Shown: positions 47,041-58,949 of the stretch, piece by piece
Layout: each line of letters begins with the position of its first letter
How positions within the stretch are numbered: the first letter of the stretch is position 1
Assembly (NCBI GenBank): GCA_022695795.1
Contig: MU404125.1
Location: 169,289 to 233,288 of the forward strand
Length of the DNA: 64,000 nucleotides
Direction: 5' to 3'
DNA from: Biscogniauxia marginata
Lineage: Eukaryota; Ascomycota; Sordariomycetes; Xylariales; Xylariaceae
The notes under the pieces: generated by a model
Seen by the model: the letters and a program-made list of their open reading frames with translations, nothing else
What the model was told of the DNA's origin: nothing
Databases searched by the model: none
Made by a program: the position numbers and the translations under genes

Positions 47041-50000
47041 GGTGAAGTTGAGCTGGTGAAAGAGGCAATGTTTGCTCGAGAAGAAGCAATAACCGGCACT
47101 CTGGTTCTAAGTGGTACCGCTGCCGCTGACGATTTCGAGGTCGGCCGGATCCCAGCCGGTAGGGTCAGGGAAGGAAGATGGAGAGGATGAGAGAATCGTA
47201 CCACGCTACCTACGAGCGTCTATCTCTGCCTTATGAGTAAAAATCGTTCGAGCTTGTAGTGGAGACGAAGGCGCCTTGAGACTGGCCGGGCATGGTACGT
47301 AGGTTGCCAAAGACAGTCATACTAATAAATAATGATGTGACAAGCTATGCACTCTGGTCGACCGGGCGAGTAACGAGGTACGGCACTTGAGAATTATCGT
47401 GCCTCATGCACGACTGACAAGTCGAGGGTCCCAGCACCCTGTTCATCTCTAAGAATATCTATTGGGTCTGGGAAAAGATCGCCTCTGAAACCCAAGTAAT
47501 AGGAGCTATACTATTAGAAGCAGTCTGAGCCGCTATTGGTGGTCACGGTGCTCGAAGCGCCTACCCAAGGGCGCTTCCGCACTTGGTCCCTGGTTGCTCA
47601 ACCAATCAGCGCCCGTCAGCAGGGATATAAATGCACAGAACCTCACTTTTCCACAGGTACCAAGCTACCAAGATACTAGACAACCCACCTTAATGCCTGT
47701 CTCGTCACAATCTACCGCGCTCTCCAAGAAGCTCTCCTGCAATCTGATGCCTATAGGCACATATATGGGCTTATCATCCTTCCCATTCTTAACAGCTTGA
47801 GGGTAACTAGTATACAATGAGGTTATTCCTATTTCAGGAATGACTTCTGCCGATCTACGGACTACCGATTGCGATGTAGGTCACTTACTTGCTCGATGGC
47901 CTCGCAAAATATCGACCACACAAGATTGACCCCAAATTGCGACCTCATCTGCGACCAGGCGTGACCAGAATTTTTCGATGAAGAAAGCGTAAAGAATACC
48001 TGGTAGCCAGATCTGATGGCCCACGATAAGAATCATTCCCCTTCTCTGTCATAAGCTTGAATGCTCCCTCGTCTTCTACGGGCTATCTTGGATTTGACAT
48101 GACGCTGGCTTGCTATGCCGTGCGCTTCTTGATACTGTTACAATCTTCGATATGCGCGCGCTCGCGCCCCAGGGCGTCTTTGCTCTAAGCCCAGACGCCT
48201 CCGCGATTTCAAGCCGCGATCTAGACCTGAGCTGTAACTTTCGGAGCTAGTCCGTCTCACTTGCCGCCGGTAGGGCATTACGTACCCTAGCTAGAGACCT
48301 TTTTATAGGACTGGAGTGATCGCGGGGTTGCCACGTGAGTTGTGTTTCTTTATTAAATGTAGATATGTAATGAGGTCCTCACTCTGTGTCGGCGCATGTG
48401 GTTGCTATTTTTGGGCAGCTCACTCGCTCCTCCAAATTAATCGATATGTTAGTGTAGATTATCTACGCAGTTCTCTTATCACATAGAGGCCCAAGTAACA
48501 AATACACGCGGCTATTCATTCCACGGATGTCAAACGTGCCGGTGTCGTGACACCCTACGTGCGTCTCGCTTCTTATATCGTGTTCCGAAGTCCTTCAACC
48601 GCATGTACGTTAGGTATGCGCTTATGAGAATGGCCATTATCCAGCTCAAATGCATAGAAGCCCAAGTGTTACTGCTTGTAAGAAGTCGTTCAACTTATTA
48701 TTAACTCCGACAGTGAAAAGATGGTGTATGTTGTTCATACCGAGCTGCCCGTTAAGAGTCTTCAACATTCATTGGAGATGTACAGAACCCACTCAACCTA
48801 TAGTATGACTATTTCTTTCGATAAATTTCGTTACCATTGATACTAGATCCTGCCTCACTTCCCATGTCTCGTCATGAGCTGTGGAAAGCCCTGTAGGATT
48901 GAGCAGGAGCAGCACCGCCACTACGCCAACGCTCCCCGAAGTCATTCCTGGCGCTTGCAAACTCAAGAGAGCGGACTCATACGAATCATATGATGCAGTA
49001 TTGTTACCTGCCTACTATACAGGGTGAAGCTTAGTATGCGCATGGATATGATGGTTCGACGTTTTGAATCAAGGCGTGCCTTTGAAAGTGTTCGATAGGA
49101 TAGACAACTAGCAACACTTCTAGGATACGCCGCATAAGCCGGCCCAGGCATGGGGCCTGCCTCAGTCTTCTCCATCCGAGATCATTTCATGTGTTGCGTT
49201 TTTATTAGGCCCTTAATACATCACCCACCCAACCATCGCTTTCAAAACTTTACTATCTAGACTCTGCCTTATGAGTCTAAAGGCTGTTCCGGCTAATGGA
49301 TTGAGACGTAGACATAGTCTTTATAAAATCCTAGATTTTGGTACAAATCACAAATTTCCGGACAATGATGTGCTTCTGCCGTACTGCTTTTTGACTACCT
49401 AGGTATGCTAGCACATTACAAACTGGTACCGAAGCCGCGGAGGACAACAATAGATAAACAAATGGTTCTATATTATATCGACAAATATATATAATTATAT
49501 GCTCAAAATACTACTTGTTACAAAGTAGATTTAAACTAAGGTAGTTCTTATCTTTCTTACTAGTGCTTCATAATAAGCAAAGAAGGATACGAATAAACAA
49601 ATAAAATAAAATAAAATAAAGTACCTTATAACAATCTACCAGAATCAAGACATTATTCTTATTTATGTCTTATTTATGAAGCAGTGTTTATTTCTATTCA
49701 CAAATCTTTAGCCGTCCCTTAAGATATCTCCAGATAGTAATATTATATCGCCGGCATTTCTAGTTTTAGTGCGACGGTTGGGGACCATCACATGACATAT
49801 AGTCCAACCTAGGGTATCAAGTCGGCGGACTTGATATTCTGTTACCCTTTTGTGGGAGCGGGGTGGTGTAGTGTGGTTAACTAGTCACCGCCGTGACACT
49901 TAGTTGCAAGAATCTTAAACAAGGCAGTATAGGTATGTTTGATTAATATAATGACTTACCATTGCTTGAAGATTAAGTTACTATTTAGTATCGTGCCACT

Positions 50001-50692
50001 TAATACTAGTAACAATCAAGCTGGTGAAGACTGGAGTACCAGCTCGTATTATAAGAATTAGCAAGATTATAACAGTATCACGTATTCATTAAAGTAATAA
50101 TGAAGTGGCTCAGAGGTATGTATTATTATTTACTACCTAAGCTAGCTTCTGAACCTAGAGTTTAAAGTACTTAAGGGGTACCTGAGGTATTTAGAGGTAG
50201 CTAGGTACCTACCTAATGTATGTATGTAGTCTCGAACGGGTAACCCCTTTTTCTAAGCTCAAGCGTAGGAAGGTACGTTGAAACCAGCTTTGCTTTTAGG
50301 CAGCCGTGACTTGCCTCATGACTTCACAGTTGTAGGCAGTCATGAATTCTTTCCACTGCGTGATTTCAACTTTGTCATCGCTCTCCTCTGAACGGCCACA
50401 TCGGTGTACCAACCACAACAACCATCCTTCGCACCTAAATTACTCTCGCACCTTGCCAGCCAGCCTTCATACAAGAGGTTTCCAGATCATGATGCCTCAT
50501 CCCAGAACCGGTAGCATTATTTGAATCACATAACCGACTTCAGAAGAGGTCTAATTAACTCGACTGGAGTGCTGTCTACCAGCCGTAATCCCTTCATCCG
50601 TTTATTTCAACAGTACCACCTCGACGCCTGCGACCCACACTCCCCCAAGATATTTTTATCAATGAGCATTGTATCCCCACTTCCTAGTCACC
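47041..50692. other. AT-rich gene-poor spacer
   Basis: About 3.65 kb without a supported gene. A CCAATCAGCG box near 47604-47613 and a TATAAA about 20 bp later (47625-47630) look like a promoter facing right, followed by an ATG at 47691 with only 36 codons. From about 49200 the sequence is very AT-rich, with an AAATA repeat at 49599-49620. Minus-strand open frames near 48963-49175 are short. The stretch before 50693 holds the promoter and leader of the coiled-coil gene, including an upstream short open frame at 50342-50524. Confidence 0.5.
49599..49620. repeat. (AAATA)n pentanucleotide repeat
   Basis: About four copies of AAATA in AT-rich spacer. Confidence 0.85.
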
Positions 50693-53600
50693 ATGTCGCC
50701 CGGAAAGCCCTCGAATACGGCTTCGGGCCCTCCTAATCTACCACCGTCACAGCTAGACATAGATCCTAACTCTCAGAATACGCTCAGCCAGGCGGAATTC
50801 CTTGGACCCCTGGAAGATCCCCAGGAGATACATGTTATGGAATTTGACGATAATTCTCCGTTCTCCAAACCTTCGCAAAGACCACAATCCCCCCAAATTA
50901 CTGATGTCAAGTACGTGATACGACCGCAAATTGATACCGCCGAAGACATCGCGGCCGCGTTCAAGTACCAAAAGCCGCCGACCCCTCAAACCCTATTTAA
51001 CAACCCAAAACACCTACAAGCAGTACCAGGCAGTCATCCTACTTCATCTATACACGGAGTCCCTCAGATTTCGTACCAACATGATCCCGCCTTCAAGCCG
51101 CCTACAGGTGTTGTTTCTCGTCCTAACAAGACGAAACTGGCTAGCCAAGAGCCTAGCCACGACGATGGCACAGTAGCGGCCTCAGGTACACAAAAGGACG
51201 AAAAGGCAGCCCCTGTGGTGGTCGTACATGACGACACCTCAGGTCACACTTCGAATGAAGGGAAAACGCAGAAGGTCGACCCTGAACCAGGTTCTGTGTC
51301 AGATCAACGCGTACCGCATCACGCTTCTAAAGACAATGCGGAAATTCCACACCAGAAAGAGAGGCAACGACAGTCCTACGACTCTCCTCTTAGCAAGATA
51401 AGGACCTCGAAGGCCATCTCGGACGTCTGCAATAGGGCACTAGCGCAAGGTTCAGCACGGCATCATTCGACACCGCGTAAGGGTACGTCGGGGTCTTCAG
51501 TCAACGGTGCTAGCTCACTCCTACGCCATGTAGCTACACATCAGGTAAATCCTAGGGAATCCAGGACGTCCTCGCATGGCCATAGATACAGAGACAAAAA
51601 TGGCTTCTCTAATCATGGTTCGTTTGACGGCTCAGGAAAGCGGACCTCAAGGAAGAATTCTCAAGCTGCTCAACGAGGGAGACATACTAATACTATAACT
51701 CGACCTTTCCCAGAAGAGTCGCCATATCAAGATCTCCAGATGATGCGCCCATGTTCCCAGGCTTCTAATATCTCAAATATTTCCAAACCACGCGCTCCTC
51801 GCAAGACTAAACGAGGACAGTCTAGTCCTACGTTAGAACAGAGCGACGCCCTTCGAGGAAAGCTCGCAGACGCCTGGAACAGCGCTCTTGCTTATGATAG
51901 TCAGCTCAAGCAGTCCTATACCAAGAAAATTTCCATGTTACAAGAAACTATCGCTGCACAGAACGAGGTAATCCAACATTGCAACCAAGAAATCGCAGCA
52001 CGTGACGATGAAATTGCTACTTTGGCGGAAGAAAAAGAGGAGATCGTGGACCAATTCCAATTACAACAAGATAAACACGCTAAATCTTCAAAGAAAGTCG
52101 AGGAACTAAAAGAAAAACTGAGTGAGTGCCAAGATCTATTGGACAAGGCTATTAGAGAACAGCAAACTATCTTCGATTACTGTAGAGCTAAATGTCAAAA
52201 GACGATAGCGAAGATTAAGGCAGAAGAACAGAGTCACAAGGAATCCATGCAGAGAGCTCTGGCAGCCACCGACTCGGTCCGAAGCAAGATTCAACAAGAT
52301 ATTGATGCAGTTGTAAGGGCATCTGGGAAGGAGGCTAGAGAGTGTGAGTGCCGATATTTGCCTATCATGGACCTAATACTGACTTGGGCCAGTGGGCATA
52401 ACCATAGAGTCTCTGAAAGTCCAACTGGCAGAACATCAGAAGGAGGCTGAACTCGAAAAAGAACACTCGAAAGATCTCCACGAACAGCTCACTGAATTTC
52501 GTAAACTGAATGGGGAAGCCCTTCAATCCCTAATCTCGCAAAACAAGGAGCTTCTAGGGAAGGCAGAACATGAGCGAGTAGAGGCAGAGAATACGCAGAC
52601 CTGTATCCGCAAACAAGATGAGAAGTAAGTGTTACAGCGTATACTGTGAAATTTTGCTGACCCCAGAAGGATTGAGGCGATTCTCAATGCACTACATGAA
52701 TCTAGATCGAACGAACTAGATATTACAGCGCTAGCTGCGGATTTGAAAACCATCCAAAACGATGGAGTTTCCACGTCAGTAATAGATGTTTCCATACCAT
52801 GAATGTAATCACTGACTTCCTACAAGAATCGTGGATGAGATCAAAAATACGTTGGCAGCACGGGAGGCTCTTTCTGAGGACCAGGAAAACATACGTGCGA
52901 ATGTTGAGGCGACACGTGTTTTGTGTGAGGGTCTTTGCGAGCGAATGACCGACCATCAGACAGCCGAGGAATGGCAACAAAGATACTATGATGTTGATAT
53001 GACCTCACGGTTTCAAGAACAACGGGTACAAGAGCTCGAAAATTCTCTAGACCAGGCACATATACAAGCCGGGGCCCAATGGCAGACAGAACAACAGCTT
53101 CGAGAGCAGCTTGCTGGTCTGAAAGATGTAGCAAATGCTAACGACGCATCGAAGCAAAAGGCTGAGGCCTTAGCGGAGCAAGTGGCACAACTCAAGCAGA
53201 CACTTACGGAGAAGAACGCAACAATAACTCAATTAGATGGTAGCTTTCGAGTGGTACGGGAAGAATTAAAGGCCCAGACTCAGAGACTCCAGGAGCGAGA
53301 TGATCAAATACAAACTGAGCGCAAGAATCACGAAACGTACAAACAGGAGACCGACATGAATACGCAGATGCGAGAGCAGATAATTTCTAAGGCTATTTCA
53401 GAAAGGACATCAATCGAGGGAGAATACCAAGAATTGCAGAAGTGTTTTCAGGAAACAGAAATCGCGCGTACTCAACTTCAGCAGGAACTTGACCAAGCAA
53501 AACAGTCGGCAGACATATCGCAGAGATCAAAGCTCGAAGAGAAACTGGAACAAGTCTGTGAAAAGTTAGCAGCTACAATGGATCAAGTGACAAATATTTC

Positions 53601-54768
53601 TGAAGGATTGCAAGCGAATGAGGACATCCGGAAGGTCCTCAAACCCGAGCTCGAGAAATGGTCAAATGACGGGCTTGCGGTAGCGCAAATGAAACAAGTT
53701 GTCAAAAGGCTGGAGAGGGATCAGCCTAATGCGATTGAGATGACCAACCAACTGAAGGAACTCGTGGACATCCAGAAGAAGCTGTCGAGCACTAAGGAAT
53801 ACCACGAGAAGCAGTTAGTTGATATTCGCGCAGCTACCGGTCTATATGATGTCGTCGACACGGGAAGCATGGAGCTAAACTCAATTAAAGAGGCATCAAG
53901 TCTACTCAGCAATCCCCCAAGTACCATAGTCGGCCCATCCTCAGAACAGTCACAATATCTCAGGCGACGCGTAGTAGTAAGATCCCCGAACGGTGATGTT
54001 GGGGCAGTACCCCCTGTGTCTATTGAACAGGAAAGAGTTACCAGGCGACAAGCAGCAACTCCCCGAGGTATCATCAAGATGGTCACCCGAAGCCAATCAA
54101 GAGAATCAGAAACAGTCGAGAACAAGGATGCAGTTACAGCCCAAACACTGGTAAATGCGTCAACGAAGTCCAGAGTAGCGAGCCGAGGCTCTAATGTTCC
54201 CCTCCTTACTCATAGCACGTACAACCGTCCAGTGGCAGGATCTGTTACGAAGACGCCAGACAGTGACGAAGAGAATAAGGAACAAATTGACTCGGAACAG
54301 AAGTATAGTGGAACAAAGCGCCCCATGAGCATCCAGGTCCAGTCTACGGCAGAAGATAAGAAATCCATGCCCCAGAGTAGACCTGAGGAATCAATAGAAC
54401 GTCCCATCAAGCGACATCGATATTTAGAACCCAGTCAAGATCAAGGCTCTCAACTAGCTCCCAAACAAAGACCTAGAATATCCCACTCTATGTCACAATA
54501 CTTCCCTGGTCCCTTCCAAGACGATGGAGTTCGACACGAAATGCCCCGCCTACAGCCAAAGTTGCTGTTACAACGAGGAGGCCCTCTGGAGAGAAAGCCG
54601 ACAACACTGGTTACTTATGGATCTCAGAACAAAGTGGCAACACCGAATTATTCCCAGGCGTCATCACGATCAGATAGCTTAGCATCAAATGCTTCCCCCT
54701 GGACCACGGGATCGAAAGATGGCATTGATTTATCGCAAACTATGAAAGAAGAGAGCCAGAGACTCTAG
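50693..54768 (+). CDS. Large coiled-coil protein, unknown
   Basis: Four exons, 50693-52343, 52393-52624, 52667-52774 and 52827-54768, give 1310 residues. Introns are very short, 49, 42 and 52 nt, and lie close together in the middle. The start is the ATG at 50693 (MSPGKPSN); the open frame extends upstream only from TTG. The first 400 residues are disordered and Ser/Pro/His-rich. A long coiled coil runs from about residue 405 to about 1010 (heptad-like Glu/Lys/Gln-rich sequence such as EEKEEIVDQFQLQQDK), with short breaks at the introns. The last 300 residues are again disordered with basic patches (KRPMSIQVQS, PIKRHRYLEPSQ). The layout resembles spindle-pole, septal or kinetochore scaffolds, but no family motif is recognised. 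It is convergent with the bL33m gene. Confidence 0.82.
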
Positions 54769-55434
54769 GATAAATAATTCTAAATGAAATAGATGGTGAT
54801 GGTTCTGAAAACCTACAGGAGCTAACAAAAACCAGTCACCCTGCTTTGGACAGATTAAAGGGAGTCGGAACGCAAATGGTGGCTGGCCTCTGCTTCTCGT
54901 GTTGTAAACCAAACGAAGATCCCAGTTAACATGGCCATATCGAACGCCAGGTTCCAACTGACAGCCAATGTAGCTACACATCTGAAGGTGTACCCCTATT
55001 ACCCCTATTGGCATGCTTGATCACATAATGACCCAATCATCGTGCACATCGAGCTTTACTGGCTAAGGAAAAAAAATTGGTGTAGGTATGGAATGTGCAG
55101 GACGAATTTTAGGAGATGGGTCGAATTTCACCATAGAAGGCGTATGTAGACATAATAAGCCCCTAGGTAGCAATTCATGTTTGCTCCCGTAGGTTGCGCC
55201 GCCCTATTGCACTGCAATGATTCCGTATAGACCTTGCCAAATAATACACGTATATACAACGGCTCAATTTCGAGCGCTACCTTGCGTCCCAAATGTCTAT
55301 AGTATGTGACAATTGCTATTGTGGTCTTCGCGGCCGGGTGGTGAACGTCATTCGTTGGCGGAGATTAATCTCGCCATTTCGCTCTCTCGAAGCCGAAGAC
55401 GTATATCGTACACTCGTCGTATGCCTGAGAAAGC
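54769..55434. other. Convergent spacer
   Basis: Holds the 3' ends of the coiled-coil gene and the bL33m gene. Short open frames lack features, and no gene is supported. Confidence 0.6.
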
Positions 55435-55840
55435 TCACTTTCCTCTCCGCTTCTGTTCGAGAAAGAGTACCTTTTTCCGCACTGATGGGTTTCAGTCAGC
55501 GCAAGAGGCATTGCAAGAGGAGACGGCGATAGGTGGGGTAGGTAAAGCAGGTAAAGCAGGGCAGGTAAGGCGGGCGGTTTCACGTACCGACGGGATCGTA
55601 CTTGAGCATGCTCATGGGGCGAGACGTCCGCGGGCGCGTGAAGGTGTAGAAGAAGCCCGTCATGGCCATGGATAGCAGGCGCACGGAGATGATGCGGGAC
55701 TTGGCTGGGATTTTTTTTCAGTTTTCTCCAAAAAAAAACAAGCGAGGGAGGAGGAGGTAGTGGTGGTGGTGCTGTTTTGTAGGATGGATGAATGATTAGG
55801 TTTGGAGAGATAGGGGAGGTTGCATACGTTTCTTCGCCAT
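55435..55840 (-). CDS. mrpl39: Mitochondrial large-subunit ribosomal protein bL33m
   Basis: Three exons on the minus strand, 55840-55828 (only 13 nt), 55704-55588 and 55481-55435, give 58 residues. Introns are 123 and 106 nt. The protein starts MAKKPKSR and reads [32 protein letters not shown] and [13 protein letters not shown]. The pattern of a small basic protein ending in [15 protein letters not shown] is that of bacterial L33 and its mitochondrial homologue (Mrpl39 in yeast nomenclature), a component of the mitoribosome large subunit. All three exons are too short for ordinary open-frame searches. Splice sites are GTATGC and GTACGT with CAG acceptors, and all phases agree. A basic N-terminus serves as the import signal, as in other members. 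Confidence 0.88.
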
Positions 55841-56794
55841 GCTGGGTAGTGGTAGGTTGGTGGTAGGGGGCCTTATGGCGCTTTCGAGAGCTTCTCGAGG
55901 CGAGGCGGGTAGGTCTGGTGTTCGTGATGTGATAATGGAGGTTTAGCTTATCGAGAGTTTTTGGTGGAGCTTTGGGGGAGTTGTGGCTGGGGAGGATACC
56001 TAAGGTGCCCGGATCAACGGGTCAAGCCATAATGTGGCGTTAGCTAGGATGTACTTAGGTACCTAGAGAGCGAGATTTCTCCCCCCTCCTTCATGAGGTC
56101 ACAACAGCACCATCAATGGTATTTCATGTGTTCAATCTTTGAGTTCTCGGATCTAAGTCCCAGCTAGCAGGTCGGAAGGACATTCCAAGTACGGACTAAG
56201 GTTGAGAAAGCTGCACTTCTCCAGGCCGCTTCCCCCACCATATCGAACACCATGTGCATGCGGCATCCTTGCCCGTCCAATCGCATGTGTCCAATTATAA
56301 TCGGGAGGATTGCCTTCATGTCTAGATATTCACTAATCTTGCGCCCTTCCTAGGCAACTATCCGTTATAGGACGAACTTAGACATAGCCCAGCGTACTAA
56401 TGGCGTGCGAAACCAAGTGGGCTTCGATATATATGATATCTATGGACGTATTCGTAAGAGTCGGTACTTCCGATATGTGACTCGACTGAAATACCCGGGC
56501 ACGTATACTCATACACACAATATACACAAAACAAGTCTGGGTAGCTTCTATACAATTTAGTTTGCCCAGTATAAAAGAGCCTTCGTCCGAATCCCAACCG
56601 TGATTATTTATTATCTCTTATTTACCTACCTTGGATAAAACGACTCGACCTTGATTGATACAGCTACTCAACTCTCCAACCCAGGCTTTCCAAGGGGCTT
56701 ATAGTTTCTCGTTTCCCTCAGCTACCTAATCTTACTTTGACTACCACTTAACGTAGAGAAGTTTACGACAGGCAGTGAATCCTACGAAATCACA
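55841..56794. other. Divergent promoter region (bL33m / FMN-binding protein)
   Basis: About 950 bp between two divergent genes. No gene is supported. TAGGTACC occurs near 56056. The stretch just before 56795 is A/C-rich leader. Confidence 0.55.
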
Positions 56795-58048
56795 ATGCCG
56801 TTGATAGACTTGGAATATCCCAAACAACCATACAGCAAGGTGAACCGCTATGATAGCCGAGGTGAATAATAAACACCCGCCATTTTCATAATTACCATGG
56901 TCGCTGTTAATTCATCACTATTCGTCTTTGCAACTCCTATAATACCCCTAGCGCCACCTATAAAACCTACGCTCCCCCTTTTCGCCTGTTTCTCTGACGC
57001 CTAATGGACTTACTAACACCCCCGTTCCCCTTCGAACCAGCATCATACGCACTAGAGACGATCCACCAGATCATAAACAGCAGTCCCATCCTGCACGTCT
57101 CCGTCGCCGTCCCGGACTCCCCCTTCCCCATGGTCCTACCCATGATAGGCCAGATGGGATCCTTCGCGCGGCCCAGCGCCGACACGGGAGACGTGCTGGA
57201 GCTGTACCTGCACGGGTACGTGTCCTCGCGCCTGATGAATCTGGCACGGAAGGAGGGAGTTGCCACTTCGAAGGAAAAGGGGGAAGAGGAGGAGAAGGGA
57301 GAAAAAGAAGAGGAAACTGGGGAGAGAGAGGGCCTGCCGATCACCGTCGCCGCCAGCCACGTCGACGGCCTCGTGCTCTCGCTCACGCCCAACTCGCACA
57401 GCTACAACTACCGCTCCGCGGTGCTGTTCGGGTACGCAGAGCTGGTTGCCGACATGGAGGAGAAGCTCTACGCCATGGAGCTGATCACGGACTCGGTCGT
57501 GCCGGGTCGCTACCGGAACGTACGTCGAGTTTTCCTCAGTACATTATACTTTATATTACTTACCTACTCATCTCCTCCCTCTCCCTCCCTAACCCCCTCC
57601 GCTCCCACCCCCCCCCATTTTTATTTTCATTTTCCCACTATCCTCACGCTCACATTATTAACATTATCCTTCTCTTGCCTCTTCCTCTTCTTTTTCTTAC
57701 TCACTCTCTCTCTCTTCTCCCTTCTAGACCCGCGTCCCCCCCACCGCCGCCGAGACGCAGAGCACGTCGGTGCTGCGCGTCCGCGTGTCCGCCGGCAGCG
57801 CGAAGCTGCGCTCGGGCCCGCCGGGCGACGACCGCGCCGACCGCGCCGACGCGGCGCTGCGGGACCGCGTCTGGACCGGCGTCGTGCCCGTGCGCTACGC
57901 CCTGGACCCGCCCCTCGCCGGCCCCTACAATCGCGTCCCCGACGTCCCCGCGTACGTCGAGGAGTGGCGGCGCCGGTTCAACGACGAGGCGGGGAGGAGG
58001 GCGGTGGATGCTGCGGCTGGGGATGGGAGTGGGAAGGGGAAGGCTTGA
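56795..58048 (+). CDS. FMN-binding split-barrel (pyridoxamine oxidase-like) protein
   Basis: Three exons, 56795-56861, 57041-57519 and 57728-58048, give 288 residues. Introns are 179 and 208 nt. The first exon encodes MPLIDLEYPKQPYSKVNRYD, and splicing joins it to ASYALETIHQIIN, the usual start of this flavin-nucleotide-binding family. The ATG at 57004 lies inside the first intron, and a perfect TACTAAC branch follows it at 57011. Core motifs are ILHVSVAVPDSPFP, LPMIGQMGSFARP, LYLHGYVSSRLMNL, VDGLVLSLTPNSHSYNYRS and KLYAMELITDSVVPGR, shared with the NimA-type/PPOX-like split barrel. The protein probably binds FMN; its reaction is unknown. A Glu/Lys-rich insert of about 21 residues (about 99-119) interrupts the barrel between two conserved strands. 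The C-terminal exon is very GC-rich. Confidence 0.88.
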
Positions 58049-58949
58049 GGGATGGGGGGGGGGGGTGACGTGGGTAGGTAAGTAGGTCACGAAAGTTGAG
58101 AGATGTAGCCGCTTGTGCAACAGATAAGTTTGGATTTGACCTGGTCGAGGACGGGTTGGATGGGTTGGTGGAATGTACGATTTGGGGGTCTGGAGCATGA
58201 CATGCCACGCACACACTCTTCTTTACGTATGCCTAAATGTGGCCTATAATGTACTACTGTCAATGAGGCGAGCTTCGGGTGAGACGCGAGGTGAGACAGG
58301 AATATAATAAGGTATTCATGTCTCTCCATACCAATTACGACCGTGACCGGGTGCACCTAGGTATGCTACGTCTAGACGCCTTATATGGAATACGAGGCTA
58401 AAGACAATGTCTCACACACGGCATATTTCGTTTTGTATCCCGTGGGTAAACTGATTTATACTGGAAACCGGTGAAACTGTGAACATCAACACACACCCCC
58501 CGAGACGTAGTTTCTAAACCCTTCCCCACCCCCTTATCTCTATTTTTGTATCAGGAGGTTTTATGAACATGAGTTAGATGGTGCCGCCTGTGGACCACCC
58601 TCTCGCGGAGGCATGTATTATTGATGGAATGCTATTGGTTGCACATATTAGCTACCGTGTGACGATCTTAATAGGGCTGGTGTGGTATATTGAAAACATT
58701 GATTTCTCTCTGTACGTTGTAGTTAGTTTTGTATGGGACGGTTTGAAAGAAGGCATATCCAGTATTCAGTATATACAGATCTTTTCCCCAGACTAGAAAA
58801 TTAAAAAATCTTCATATATTCAATTTTTGTACAATACGCTACGATGCATACTATTTACGCAATTAACCTATCTCCTTCCTGGGCCGAGGCTTTATCTAGG
58901 GCATCGCATATCTAGGTAGATAGCTCACTTACTAGGATGAGCATCTCGC
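58049..58949. other. Convergent spacer
   Basis: Opens with a G10 tract near 58056-58065, then a TAGGTAAGTAGG run. It carries the 3' ends of two convergent genes. No gene is supported. Confidence 0.6.

Noticed and set aside
57004..57040. ATG at 57004 as the start of the FMN-binding protein
   Set aside because: An upstream exon at 56795-56861 restores the family N-terminus, and a TACTAAC branch and CAG acceptor place this ATG inside an intron.
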